Source: Pleurocapsa minor HA4230-MV1
Lineage (GTDB): Bacteria; Cyanobacteriota; Cyanobacteriia; Cyanobacteriales; Xenococcaceae
Direction: 5' to 3'
Assembly: GCA_019359095.1 (NCBI GenBank)
Contig: JAHHHZ010000026.1
Span: 114,885-178,884, forward strand
DNA length: 64,000 nt
Part shown: positions 16,817-24,588 of the stretch, piece by piece
Layout of the letters: each line of letters starts with the position of its first letter
Position numbering within the stretch: the first letter of the stretch is position 1
The notes under the pieces: generated by a model
What the model was told of the DNA's origin: nothing
The model's database searches: none
The model's input: the letters and a program-made list of their open reading frames with translations, nothing else
Position numbers and translations under genes: made by a program

Positions 16817-17314
16817 ATGGGCAGCTCTTTTAAGATTCGTCATACTTCTCCAGGCGATTACAGCTCTATCATTTCTGTTCTTGATGAATGGTGGGGAGGA
16901 AGGCAGATGAGTGCTATGCTTCCCAAGTTGTTTTTTACTCATTTTTGCGACACAAGTTTTGTTGTAGAGTTGGACAGCAAAATTATTGGTTTTTTAATTG
17001 GATTTTTATCGCAGTCTAATCCAGAAGAAGCCTACATTCATTTCGTTGGTATTCATCCAAACTTCAGGAAGCAGGGAGTTGGAAGTATCTTGTATAGGGA
17101 GTTTTTTCGGGTTGCTCAAGAGTTTGATCGTGTCCGAGTTAAGTGCGTCACCTCTCCGCTTAATAAAAGTTCTATTGCTTATCATGTACGGATGGGATTT
17201 GAGGCTGAACCAAGTGAAATACAGGAAGATGGCGTGCCGTATCATCTAGACTATGATGGATCGGGGGAGCATCGTGTACTGTTTGTTAAGCATTTGCGAG
17301 AGATCGCTACATAA
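16817..17314 (+). CDS. GNAT-family N-acetyltransferase, probable integron cassette gene
   Basis: Acetyl-CoA-dependent N-acetyltransferase of 165 residues from ATG 16817; an in-frame start at 16775 is less likely because family homology begins at FKIRHTSPGDYSSIISVLDE. The acetyl-CoA loop lies in IHFVGIHPNFRKQGVGSILY (R-x2-G-x-G), and LNKSSIAYHVRMGFE matches the GNAT motif B. The substrate is unknown. The stop codon TAA (17312-17314) forms the first bases of an attC-like palindrome, as usual for cassette genes, and no ordinary promoter is evident. Cassette limits by the G^TT rule would be about 16761-17389 (inference). Confidence 0.85.
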   Translation: MGSSFKIRHTSPGDYSSIISVLDEWWGGRQMSAMLPKLFFTHFCDTSFVVELDSKIIGFLIGFLSQSNPEEAYIHFVGIHPNFRKQGVGSILYREFFRVAQEFDRVRVKCVTSPLNKSSIAYHVRMGFEAEPSEIQEDGVPYHLDYDGSGEHRVLFVKHLREIAT

Positions 17315-17395
17315 CAACCCAGATGGAGTGGACTTACAATATTGATTTATCATTGGCATAGAGTTGCTTCGAGCCGCTCATCTGGAACGTTAATG
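17309..17395 (+). other. attC-like recombination site
   Basis: Imperfect palindrome of about 87 bases. The outer box TAAC (17312-17315) pairs with GTTA (17389-17392). After a 3-base spacer on each side, CCAGATGGAGTGG (17319-17331) pairs with CCGCTCATCTGG (17374-17385) over 12 base pairs, including one G-T pair, with a single unpaired G. Core box, spacer, inner box and one extrahelical base is the architecture of integron attC sites. The core sequences only loosely fit RYYYAAC/GTTRRRY. No second attC was found in the next 500 bases. Confidence 0.6.
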
Positions 17396-17482
17396 AGAAA
17401 ATAAAACAACTTAAGCATAAATTAGTAACATCGATTGTAAAAAAAAGTAGCTTTTGATAATCGACAAAGCTTAACTTTTTCT

Positions 17483-17512
17483 GCGATCGCATTAAACTTG
17501 TAAATCAGATAT
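17483..17512. repeat. Direct repeat, left copy
   Basis: Begins with HIP1 GCGATCGC followed by TTAAACTTGTAAATCAGAT. A near-identical copy lies at 17877-17906 and a poorer one at 17843-17868, so repeats flank the antitoxin-like gene at 17591-17812. Confidence 0.6.
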
Positions 17513-17590
17513 ATGGGGCGATCGCTATACTAAACAATAAAACTTACTGATAAAGTAAACACATATGTTTAGAAAGTCAGAAAAGAATCT

Positions 17591-17812
17591 ATGACTGAAT
17601 TATTGGAACAAGCATTCAAAGAAGCACAAAAGCTCTCAAACTATCTTCAGGATGAACTTGCACAACAATTACTCGAAGATATTGAAAATGAGTTGAAATG
17701 GCAAGAAAGTTTGTCTAATTCAGATGTCGAGCTAGGTATTCTCGAAGAAATGGCGCAAAAAGCATTAATTGAAGAACGAGAAGGTAAAACTGAGGAAAAA
17801 GGTTTTGGTTAA
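17591..17812 (+). CDS. Small acidic antitoxin-like protein
   Basis: Acidic helical protein of 73 residues beginning MTELLEQAFKEAQKLS, with QDELAQQLLEDIENELKWQE and ending LIEEREGKTEEKGFG. Proteins of this kind are common in cyanobacteria, where they precede RelE/ParE-type toxins and act as the antitoxin. No toxin frame follows in 17813-17936, so it is an orphan, unless the toxin was lost with the flanking repeats (17483-17512, 17877-17906). Family assignment is by general pattern. Confidence 0.65.
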   Translation: MTELLEQAFKEAQKLSNYLQDELAQQLLEDIENELKWQESLSNSDVELGILEEMAQKALIEEREGKTEEKGFG

Positions 17813-17876
17813 GATTCTGAAGAAGAAATAAGAGTTAAAAACGCGATCGCTTGAAATTTGTAAGGCAGTTAGAAAA

Positions 17877-17906
17877 GCGATCGCCTTAAACTTGTAAACC
17901 AGATCT
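17877..17906. repeat. Direct repeat, right copy
   Basis: GCGATCGC followed by CTTAAACTTGTAAACCAGAT, matching 17483-17512 with few differences. It lies 65 bases after the antitoxin-like gene. Confidence 0.6.
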
Positions 17907-17936
17907 AACGAAGGTAATTCACATTAAGGGTATATT

Positions 17937-18773
17937 TTAAAGTTCCTCAATTTCTAACTTTCTTTTGAGAGGAACTCGTAGCGGTTGCGTCTCTCCTTGA
18001 GGCAATTCGATTAATTCTTTCTCTTTCTGCTTAACTTCTTTTGGTAACAACACAGGTAGAGGCTCTTGTTCATCTTGCCAATAGCTAGCCACAGGTAAAG
18101 TATGTTCGAGATCTTCGAGTAATCGAGGAATAATCATCACTGCATGAAGTTCGCCGATTCTTTCGGCTTCCTGCATTCCTGCCTCGATCGCGATCGCGAC
18201 ATTGGCGATCGAACCCCGAATAATGGCGGTACACAAGCCATCGCCAATCTTTTCATAAGAAGCTAGCTGCACATCGGCAGATTTAAGCATCGCATCTGCA
18301 CCCCCAACCATAGCGGGAAAACCTCTGGTTTCTAGTAAGCCGATGGAACGATTACTTAGACGACTATAGCCCCTTCTTTTTTGCGCTAATTCAATTAACT
18401 GACTACCAATGGGAAATATAGCTTCTAAATTAGGCATCGGACGGGCAATTACTAACTTAGACACAAGCTGACCAAACTTTTCGGCGGTTTTCGCCCCTTC
18501 TTCCACCGCTAATCGGACATCGGCAATGTTGCCTCTAACTATCGCTGTACAGTATCCATCACCAATCTTTTCGTAGCCTACCATGGTCACTTCTGACGAC
18601 TTGAGCATCATGTCAGCCGTGCCGACAATTGCAGGAAAACTTTTGGTCGATACTAAACCTAGCGCACTGTCTTTGAAAGGATGTTCGTTGTGGTAGATTG
18701 GTTCTCTGCCAACATAACTTGGTTGTGTGCCAACTTTGCCTAATTGTGCCTTTCTACGTTCTATGTTAGACAT
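17937..18773 (-). CDS. ccmO: CcmO, carboxysome shell protein with two BMC domains
   Basis: Beta-carboxysome shell component. Two bacterial microcompartment domains are visible: about residues 35-120 (SALGLVSTKSFPAIVGTADM, VGYEKIGDGYCTAIVRGNIA) and about 140-225 (SIGLLETRGFPAMVGGADAM, ASYEKIGDGLCTAIIRGSIA). This tandem arrangement and the length of 278 residues match CcmO, a pseudohexamer-forming shell protein needed for carboxysome formation. The C-terminal tail (about 230-278) is charged and variable. It stands alone here, away from ccmKLMN, as in many cyanobacteria. Confidence 0.93.
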   Translation of the reverse strand: MSNIERRKAQLGKVGTQPSYVGREPIYHNEHPFKDSALGLVSTKSFPAIVGTADMMLKSSEVTMVGYEKIGDGYCTAIVRGNIADVRLAVEEGAKTAEKFGQLVSKLVIARPMPNLEAIFPIGSQLIELAQKRRGYSRLSNRSIGLLETRGFPAMVGGADAMLKSADVQLASYEKIGDGLCTAIIRGSIANVAIAIEAGMQEAERIGELHAVMIIPRLLEDLEHTLPVASYWQDEQEPLPVLLPKEVKQKEKELIELPQGETQPLRVPLKRKLEIEEL

Positions 18774-18931
18774 TCAGTATCTCTTTTCTTTACAAGTGTG
18801 CCACGATGAGCAAGCATATATTTCCCTATATTTAATATAGTTAGAAAAATGAATTATAGCGTCAGTTATAGTTTACCCGATCGCCTTGAGGGCAAACAGG
18901 AAACGCAGGTTTAAATCTAAAATGTTTAATA

Positions 18932-20449
18932 TTAATTGAATTTATGATTGGCGATCGCCTCAGTTAAACCTTCCAATGTATATTCTGTTGCTTCTAAATC
19001 GACTCTACCAAGCAATTCGTAACAAGTTTTCGAGGTTTGAGGGCCAATGGAAGCAATGCAAACCTTGTCTAATAAACGATCCGTGATGCCTGATGACTTC
19101 AATTGCTGCTGTAATAACTGAGAGAAATTTTTGACTGTTTTAGAACTGGCAAAGGTGATGACATCAATTTGCTGTAGCTTCAAAGCCTGCCATGCTGATT
19201 CATCTATCTGGGCTGGACATTGAGATTGATAGGCAGCAACTTCCACCACCTCAGCACCCTGACTGGTTAATTCCTGAACTAAAATGTCTCTCCCGCCTGT
19301 TTCTACCCTGGGAAACAAGAGTTTTTGTCCTGCCAAAGATCCAGGAAAATGTTCCACCATTGAATCTGCTACATAATTCGGCGGAATAAAATCGGGATTT
19401 AGCTTCCAAGCTTGCAATACCCCAGCCGTTTTTCGTCCCACCACCGCAATTTTAGTTTTGCCTAAAGCGCGAGCGTCATAGCCCAGATACTCTAGGCGCT
19501 CAAAGAAATAATTAACTCCATTAGCAGATGTCAAAATCAGCCACTGAAACTGAGCTAAATTAGCGATCGCCCGATCCAAAGCTGTCCAATCTGAGGGAGG
19601 CGTAATAGTTAAAGCAGGCATTTCCACCACTGTTGCCCCCTGTTGTTGAAGTAAGGAGGTAAACTTACTTGATTGTTCAGCAGCGCGAGTTACCAAGATA
19701 GTTTTATTGGTTAAAGAAAGAGAAGTTGGAGATGAATTCTGATTACTAAGCTGCACAACCTTACCTATAACAATAACTGCGGGAGAAAGGGAGATTTTTG
19801 CGGTTTTGTCTACTATATCGGTTAATGTACCCCAAAAAAACTGCTGTTGTGGTCTACCACAGTGACGAATAATCGCGATTGGTTCAGCAGGCGATCGCCC
19901 ATTGGCTAATAAATTCTGCACAATCTGCGGTAGAGATTTTCCCCCCATGAGGATTACCAGAGTGTCAATTCTGGCTAAAGCTGACCAATCTTGGTGTTCG
20001 GGTTGATGTCCACTCAACACCACATAGTTACGGCTCAAGTTTTTATCCGTCAAGGGAATTCCTGCTAACAAGGGTGCAGCTAGAGTAGAAGAAATGCCAG
20101 GAATTAAGGCAAAATCGCAGTTAGCTTGTTGTAGGGCTGCAATTTCCTCGTTAGCCCGTCCAAAAATAAACGGATCGCCACTTTTCAACCGTACAATCTG
20201 TTTGCCCTGAAGACAATAATTGACTAACAACTGATTAATCTCCGCTTGTGGCGTACTAGCTTGCCCTCCCCGTTTACCAACGCAAACTTGTAGACAGCTT
20301 AGGGGAACTAACTGTAACAGAGATTCATCCACCAAAGCATCGTAAATCAGCACCTGGGCAGTAGTTAACAACTGTTTCCCCCTGACGGTTAAATAATCCT
20401 GATTACCAACCCCCGCACCAACTAAATAAACCTTGCCTGACTGCACCAT
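18932..20449 (-). CDS. cobA: CobA-HemD fusion: uroporphyrinogen-III methyltransferase/synthase
   Basis: Bifunctional tetrapyrrole enzyme. Residues about 1-245 are the SAM-dependent uroporphyrinogen-III C-methyltransferase (VYLVGAGVGNQDYLTVRGKQ, VRLKSGDPFIFGRANEEIAA, PGISSTLAAPLLAGIPLTDK), which makes precorrin-2 for siroheme and cobamides. Residues about 250-505 are uroporphyrinogen-III synthase (KTILVTRAAEQSSKFTSLLQ, WLILTSANGVNYFFERL, DVITFASSKTVKNFSQLL). Such fusions are known in Firmicutes and cyanobacteria. The enzyme feeds the same cobamide route as cobT at 8204. No operon partner. Confidence 0.92.
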   Translation of the reverse strand: MVQSGKVYLVGAGVGNQDYLTVRGKQLLTTAQVLIYDALVDESLLQLVPLSCLQVCVGKRGGQASTPQAEINQLLVNYCLQGKQIVRLKSGDPFIFGRANEEIAALQQANCDFALIPGISSTLAAPLLAGIPLTDKNLSRNYVVLSGHQPEHQDWSALARIDTLVILMGGKSLPQIVQNLLANGRSPAEPIAIIRHCGRPQQQFFWGTLTDIVDKTAKISLSPAVIVIGKVVQLSNQNSSPTSLSLTNKTILVTRAAEQSSKFTSLLQQQGATVVEMPALTITPPSDWTALDRAIANLAQFQWLILTSANGVNYFFERLEYLGYDARALGKTKIAVVGRKTAGVLQAWKLNPDFIPPNYVADSMVEHFPGSLAGQKLLFPRVETGGRDILVQELTSQGAEVVEVAAYQSQCPAQIDESAWQALKLQQIDVITFASSKTVKNFSQLLQQQLKSSGITDRLLDKVCIASIGPQTSKTCYELLGRVDLEATEYTLEGLTEAIANHKFN

Positions 20450-20800
20450 AACTTTTGAACTATGTCTTGTGCCTAATAGCTAATAGCTGATAGCTTAATT
20501 AATCATAAACTTCAAACTGGTAACCAAAAAAACCAAGTGAACTTTTATCTAGGCTGTGCAGTTTGGTCATACAAAGACTGGGTGGGTAATTTGTATCCGC
20601 CTAAAAGCCAACCACGAGATTTTTTAAACCTATACAGTCGGCGATTCACTACCGTTGAGGGCAATACTACTTTTTACGCTATTCCCTCTGCCCAAACAAT
20701 AGAAAAATGGGTCGAACAAACTCCCCCTGGCTTTAAATTCTGTCCTAAACTGCATCGCCAGATTACCCATCAAGGTTTACTGACTCCACGTATTTCTGAG

Positions 20801-20831
20801 GCGATTACGCTCCGCGTAGCCTTCGGATCGC
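20801..20831. repeat. 31-bp dispersed repeat in the DUF72 gene, copy 1
   Basis: Begins GCGATTACGCTCCGCGTAGC and ends CTTCGGATCGC. The ends GCGAT/ATCGC are inverted. It is identical to the copy at 20858-20888. It brings a frameshift into the DUF72 gene. Confidence 0.9.
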
Positions 20832-20857
20832 TTTTTTCCAAAGAATATCAGGTTTAG

Positions 20858-20888
20858 GCGATTACGCTCCGCGTAGCCTTCGGATCGC
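20858..20888. repeat. 31-bp dispersed repeat in the DUF72 gene, copy 2
   Basis: Identical over 31 bases to copy 1, only 26 bases downstream, separated by intact DUF72 coding sequence (FFQRISGL). Confidence 0.9.
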
Positions 20889-21033
20889 CTGGGAATAACT
20901 TTCATCCAGCTACCCCCTAGCTATAGCCCTGAATATCTAGCTGACTTAAGCGAATTTCTGCACGCCTGTAGCCAGCTTAATCTTCCCTTAGCCCTAGAAG
21001 TACGTCATCTAGACTGGTTCAAAACCGAAGTAG

Positions 21034-21088
21034 GCGATTACGCTCCCCTAAAGGACTAGCTTCGCGTCGCGCGTAGCCTTCGGATCGC
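21034..21088. repeat. 55-bp dispersed repeat in the DUF72 gene, copy 3 with nested insert
   Basis: The same 31-bp unit split after its 13th base by a 24-base block, CCTAAAGGACTAGCTTCGCG followed by TCGC. The block itself belongs to another repeat family seen near 4980, 24515 and 46770. It introduces an in-frame TAG. Confidence 0.88.
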
Positions 21089-21573
21089 CTTAATACCCTG
21101 CTGACAGAACTAAATATTGCCAGGGTTTTGCTCGACACACGACCAATTTATAACTGTCCCGACGATCCCCAAATTGGTTCACCTCGTAAAAAACCGCAAG
21201 TCCCTTTACAGGAGATAATTACAGGAAATACAGCATTTATCCGCTTTATTAGTCACCCCGATCGCCAATATAACCAAACTTACCTCGAACAATGGGTCAG
21301 TAAACTACATTACTGGTTTAGTCAAGGCAAAACTGTTTACTTTTTTGTCCACTGCCCCCAAGAAGGGCGATCTCCTGATACTGCCAAGTATTTATACTCT
21401 TTATTTCAACAGCAAAATACTAACCTCAACCCAGCTATCTTACCGTGGAATAACCTAGAGACCGATCCGACGCAGCTAAGTCTGTTTTAAAATGATGATT
21501 GTTAATAAATGTAAAGCTTATTGCCCAAAACCAAATATTAAATTTTGATTAAGTTTATAATGATTTTAATCAG

Positions 21574-21587
21574 GTAAAACGACTTAC
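21574..21587 (+). promoter_or_regulatory. NtcA-type box GTA-N8-TAC
   Basis: GTAAAACGACTTAC is a perfect match to the NtcA consensus GTAN8TAC. Its centre lies 40.5 bases before 21621, the start expected for the small RNA below, which is the class II activator spacing. A weak -10 (TATCTA near 21613) follows. Confidence 0.55.
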
Positions 21588-21620
21588 TTCAATTTTACGA
21601 AGAAGCTCTACTTATCTATA

Positions 21621-21700
21621 CGACTCAATTAAGATATTGCTTAACAATTCTATAAAAATAGTGGGGATATGGTTTGGCTGACTATGTTCCCAGTTTTTTT
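21621..21700 (+). ncRNA. Candidate small RNA 1, about 80 nt, with Rho-independent terminator
   Basis: No coding frame. The 3' end is a strong terminator: an 11-bp stem (21662-21672 with 21682-21692), loop TTTGGCTGA, then seven T. A homologue lies at 22001-22082 with the same ATTGCTTAAC core and identical loop but different stem bases that still pair (covariation). A perfect NtcA box sits at 21574-21587. Size, NtcA control and terminator recall NsiR4, the nitrogen-stress small RNA of cyanobacteria, but I cannot confirm the identity from memory of its sequence. Confidence 0.6.
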
Positions 21701-22000
21701 GTCTGTACTAAATTAAATCTACCAGGTCTGACAAGCGTAGGCAAAAGTGCGTTAAAATTCCGACAATTAATCAAATCGATCGGGTTAAAAGCTACAGTTT
21801 CCTTGACCTGAGACGGCTCTCATCATAAAAATTAACAATTACTTAAGCTAGCAACCGAGGCAATTTCCAGCACACAGGTTGCTTGCAGACTCCAAAGAAA
21901 TCAAATTTGGACTGGGAGGGACTTAAAATGGTTAAGTATAACCTTACAAGGTAGGGGTTATATGAGGAAGTTAGGGATCAGCTAACGTTCTCAACGTCTA

Positions 22001-22082
22001 CAACTTGATTCAAGTATTGCTTAACGGTTCTATATGGTTGGCATTAGGGGTGTTGTTTGGCTGACAACGCTCCTAATTTTTT
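22001..22082 (+). ncRNA. Candidate small RNA 2, homologue of small RNA 1
   Basis: Aligned start to end with 21621-21700 at an offset of 380 bases. It shares ATTGCTTAAC, TTCTATA and the terminator loop TTTGGCTGA. Stem AGGGGTGTTG (22046-22055) pairs with CAACGCTCCT (22065-22074), followed by a T run. The matching upstream position has only a degraded NtcA-like GTA (21951) without the second half-site, so its control may differ. Confidence 0.55.
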
Positions 22083-22228
22083 GTTTTCTTGTCTACTTAA
22101 CTAAGATATAGGTTAGTGGGAAACACCGTCTTATGTCCTCCGTAAATATACCAGTCTTTACTGTTATTTTAACTGTTCATATTTAAAGCTTTGATGATTT
22201 TTTGCGTGGTTAAGCCCATAAACTTTAT

Positions 22229-22741
22229 CTAAACCTCATCTAACTGAGTCGCAAATTCAGAGATTTCAACCTGTTCATACGCTTCAAATGGTTGATGTAT
22301 CCAAGGATTATTCGGCAAATACTCTACATAATAGTCTGGTGTTTTTATCGAGGTACTTTTGTACCAAATTACAGCAGTACGAATTTCCGTAATCTTGTCT
22401 GGATATTTAGTTTTGAGCCAATTAATCGATTCGCTCAAGCTAACGCCAGAATCGACTAAATCGTCAACGAGTAAAATGCGATCGCCGATTGGCGCAATTG
22501 TTGAGAGATGATCCGAGAATTTAATTGTCCCACGCTCTTGATTACTTTCTCCACCATAAGAAGCAGTAGACAATACAGCCAGAGGTTTATCATATAACCG
22601 ACAAAGAATATCTCCGACGCGCAAGCCACCCTTAGCCAGGCAGACAATATGATCGAACTGCCAATTAGATTGATAAATCTTGACAGCGAGGCTTTCGATT
22701 TTATGATGATATTCTGACCAGGTGACATATAAATTCGTCAT
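22229..22741 (-). CDS. Purine-type phosphoribosyltransferase
   Basis: Type I phosphoribosyltransferase of the xanthine/hypoxanthine salvage kind. The PRPP-binding loop is ILLVDDLVDSGVS (two adjacent aspartates then the DSG turn). The N-terminal KGGLRVGDILCRLYDKPLAV carries the pyrophosphate loop. The C-terminal NNPWIHQPFE is typical of Gpt/XGPRT-like enzymes. Length of 170 residues is normal. It is divergent from the symporter at 22763, with a 21-bp gap, so the two likely share a control region. Base specificity cannot be read from sequence alone. Confidence 0.8.
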   Translation of the reverse strand: MTNLYVTWSEYHHKIESLAVKIYQSNWQFDHIVCLAKGGLRVGDILCRLYDKPLAVLSTASYGGESNQERGTIKFSDHLSTIAPIGDRILLVDDLVDSGVSLSESINWLKTKYPDKITEIRTAVIWYKSTSIKTPDYYVEYLPNNPWIHQPFEAYEQVEISEFATQLDEV

Positions 22742-22762
22742 AGCAAGAGGAACTTAAAAAAA

Positions 22763-24409
22763 TTGGATACTAGCGAGAAGCCCAGAGAGAGAGAAAAGCT
22801 TAACTTTACCACCAAACTTGCCTATGGTGCGGGAGATCTAGGGCCAGCAATTGCCGCCAATCTGTTGACATTTTTCTTATTGTATTTTTTTACTCGAGTT
22901 GCGGGATTACCTGCGGGTTTATCAGGCAGTATTTTAGCGATTGGGAAAATCAGTGATGCGATTAACGATCCCATTACGGGAATTTTAAGCGATCGCACTC
23001 GTAGTCGTTGGGGTAGACGTATGCCTTGGATATTGTATGGTGCTATTCCCTTTGGTATTTTGCTATTTCTTCAGTGGATCGTACCGCAATTTAGTAATGA
23101 CTCGACAATTCAAACTTGGAGTTTATTTACTTATTATGTTGCTATTGGGATTTTATCTAATTTGGCTTACACAGCGGTCAATTTACCTTACACGGCTTTA
23201 ACTCCAGAATTGACCCAAGACTATGATGAACGAACTAGTCTAACTAGCTTTCGCTTTGCTTTTTCCATTGGGGGTAGTATTTTATCTTTAGTCTTAGCCA
23301 GATTTATTTTTCAAACTTATGCTGATGATCCACAGCAGCAATATCTAATTTTGGGCGTAATTAGCAGTATTATTGCCACTATTGCTTTGTTCTGGTGTGC
23401 TATTCGGATTCAAGAACGAGGTGCCTTACCAATTGTCAACCAACTGGGCAAAAAGATTTTGGGTTTTAGCTTGGGAGTTGTCGGAACAGTGATTTTGGTT
23501 TATGGCATAACTCAGTTTACCAATGGCTCAGGTAATAGCTCTTATGGGGTTACGGGCATTCTTCTGGGGATAGAAATACTTGCTTTTGGGCTGACTTTAA
23601 TTTTTGCTAAAACAGAACCTCATTTAAACAATTCCGCAGCAACGGCAGCGAGGGATTTAGCTAATAATGTTCCCACCACGCCTATCAAAGAACAAATAAA
23701 AATGGCTTTTAGTAACAAACCATTTCTTTATGTAATTGGCATTTATCTCTGTTCTTGGTTAGCTTTCCAACTTACAGCCTCAATTTTAATTTATTACTCC
23801 GTTAGTTGGATGGGCATGAATGAAGCAGACTCGCCAACAGTACCACTTACTGTTCAAGCAACAGCCTTTATTATGTTATTTGGTTGGACTTTTATTAGTC
23901 GAAAGCTGGATAAAAAAACCGTATTTATTTTGGGCAGTATCATTTGGATTGTGGCTCAAGGCGGATTATTTCTAATTCAGCCAGGTCAAATCAAAGAGCT
24001 TTATTTACTCGCAATTTTGGCTGGGTTTGGGGTGTCGGTTGCTTTTTTGATTCCTTGGTCAATGATTCCCGATGTCGTTGATTTAGATGAATTGAACACA
24101 AGCCAGAGAAGAGAAGGCATTTTTTACAGCTTTATGGTGCTATTACAAAAATTTGGGCTAGCTTTTGCTTTATTTTTAGTCGGACAGGCACTAGAGTGGT
24201 CTGGATTTATTTCCCAACCACCAGGAGGAGCAGTTCCTGTACAACCAGACAGTGCTTTATTAGCAATTAGAATTGCAGTTGCGCCTCTACCGACTATCTT
24301 TCTGATCATTGGCGTAGTCCTAACCTATTTCTATCCAATCACCAAAGAAGTCCACGCGGATATTCGCCGACAACTGCAAGAGAGAAAACAAGAAATATTA
24401 GACAATTAA
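22763..24409 (+). CDS. GPH-family sugar:cation symporter (MFS)
   Basis: Twelve-helix major facilitator protein of the glycoside-pentoside-hexuronide (MelB-like) family. LAYGAGDLGPAIAANLLTFF opens helix 1. Helix 2 has AIGKISDAINDPITGILSDR and the loop SRWGRRMPWILYG, the GPH signature with the aspartates used in MelB for cation and sugar. PDVVDLDELNTSQRREGIFY precedes helix 11. It is 548 residues, longer than MelB because of a loop near 210-310. Start TTG 22763 has AGAGGAAC upstream. Substrate unknown. Confidence 0.85.
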   Translation: MDTSEKPREREKLNFTTKLAYGAGDLGPAIAANLLTFFLLYFFTRVAGLPAGLSGSILAIGKISDAINDPITGILSDRTRSRWGRRMPWILYGAIPFGILLFLQWIVPQFSNDSTIQTWSLFTYYVAIGILSNLAYTAVNLPYTALTPELTQDYDERTSLTSFRFAFSIGGSILSLVLARFIFQTYADDPQQQYLILGVISSIIATIALFWCAIRIQERGALPIVNQLGKKILGFSLGVVGTVILVYGITQFTNGSGNSSYGVTGILLGIEILAFGLTLIFAKTEPHLNNSAATAARDLANNVPTTPIKEQIKMAFSNKPFLYVIGIYLCSWLAFQLTASILIYYSVSWMGMNEADSPTVPLTVQATAFIMLFGWTFISRKLDKKTVFILGSIIWIVAQGGLFLIQPGQIKELYLLAILAGFGVSVAFLIPWSMIPDVVDLDELNTSQRREGIFYSFMVLLQKFGLAFALFLVGQALEWSGFISQPPGGAVPVQPDSALLAIRIAVAPLPTIFLIIGVVLTYFYPITKEVHADIRRQLQERKQEILDN

Positions 24410-24488
24410 CCTAATCCCAATTCTCTATGAAAATGCATTAAATCAGATTTTCAGATTTGACCTCTTTGCCCCCAAATGCGATGGGGAT

Positions 24489-24588
24489 AAACGTCTTTAC
24501 GTCTTTGCGTCTTTGTCCTAAAGGATTCCCTAAAGGGTTAGCTCGCAAGCTCGCGTCAGCTTCGCGTCCGTCTTTGCGCGAGACTTAT
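24489..24588. repeat. Cluster of short repeat modules
   Basis: Contains tandem CGTCTTTACGTCTTTGCG-like words, then TCCTAAAGGATTCCCTAAAG, then GCTCGCAAGCTCGCG and CAGCTTCGCGTCCG. The same words recur at 46768-46865 and partly at 4975-5010 and 21047-21070. The cluster reaches the 3' end of hom. Confidence 0.6.

Larger units (their letters stand above)
20537..21490 (+). pseudogene. DUF72 family gene broken by three dispersed repeats
   Basis: Starts at GTG 20537 as MNFYLGCAVWSYKDWVGNLY, the DUF72 (TIM-barrel) N-terminus, and ends after AILPWNNLETDPTQLSLF. The frame is broken by repeats at 20801-20831, 20858-20888 and 21034-21088. Removing exactly 20803-20831 (29 bases), 20860-20888 (29) and 21036-21088 (53) restores one open frame of about 280 codons. 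It reads through EAFFQRISGLGLGITFIQLP and HLDWFKTEVGLNTLLTELNI across the joins. DUF72 proteins have no firm function. The coding parts are otherwise undamaged, so the insertions look recent. Expression of a full product is not possible as written. Confidence 0.88.
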
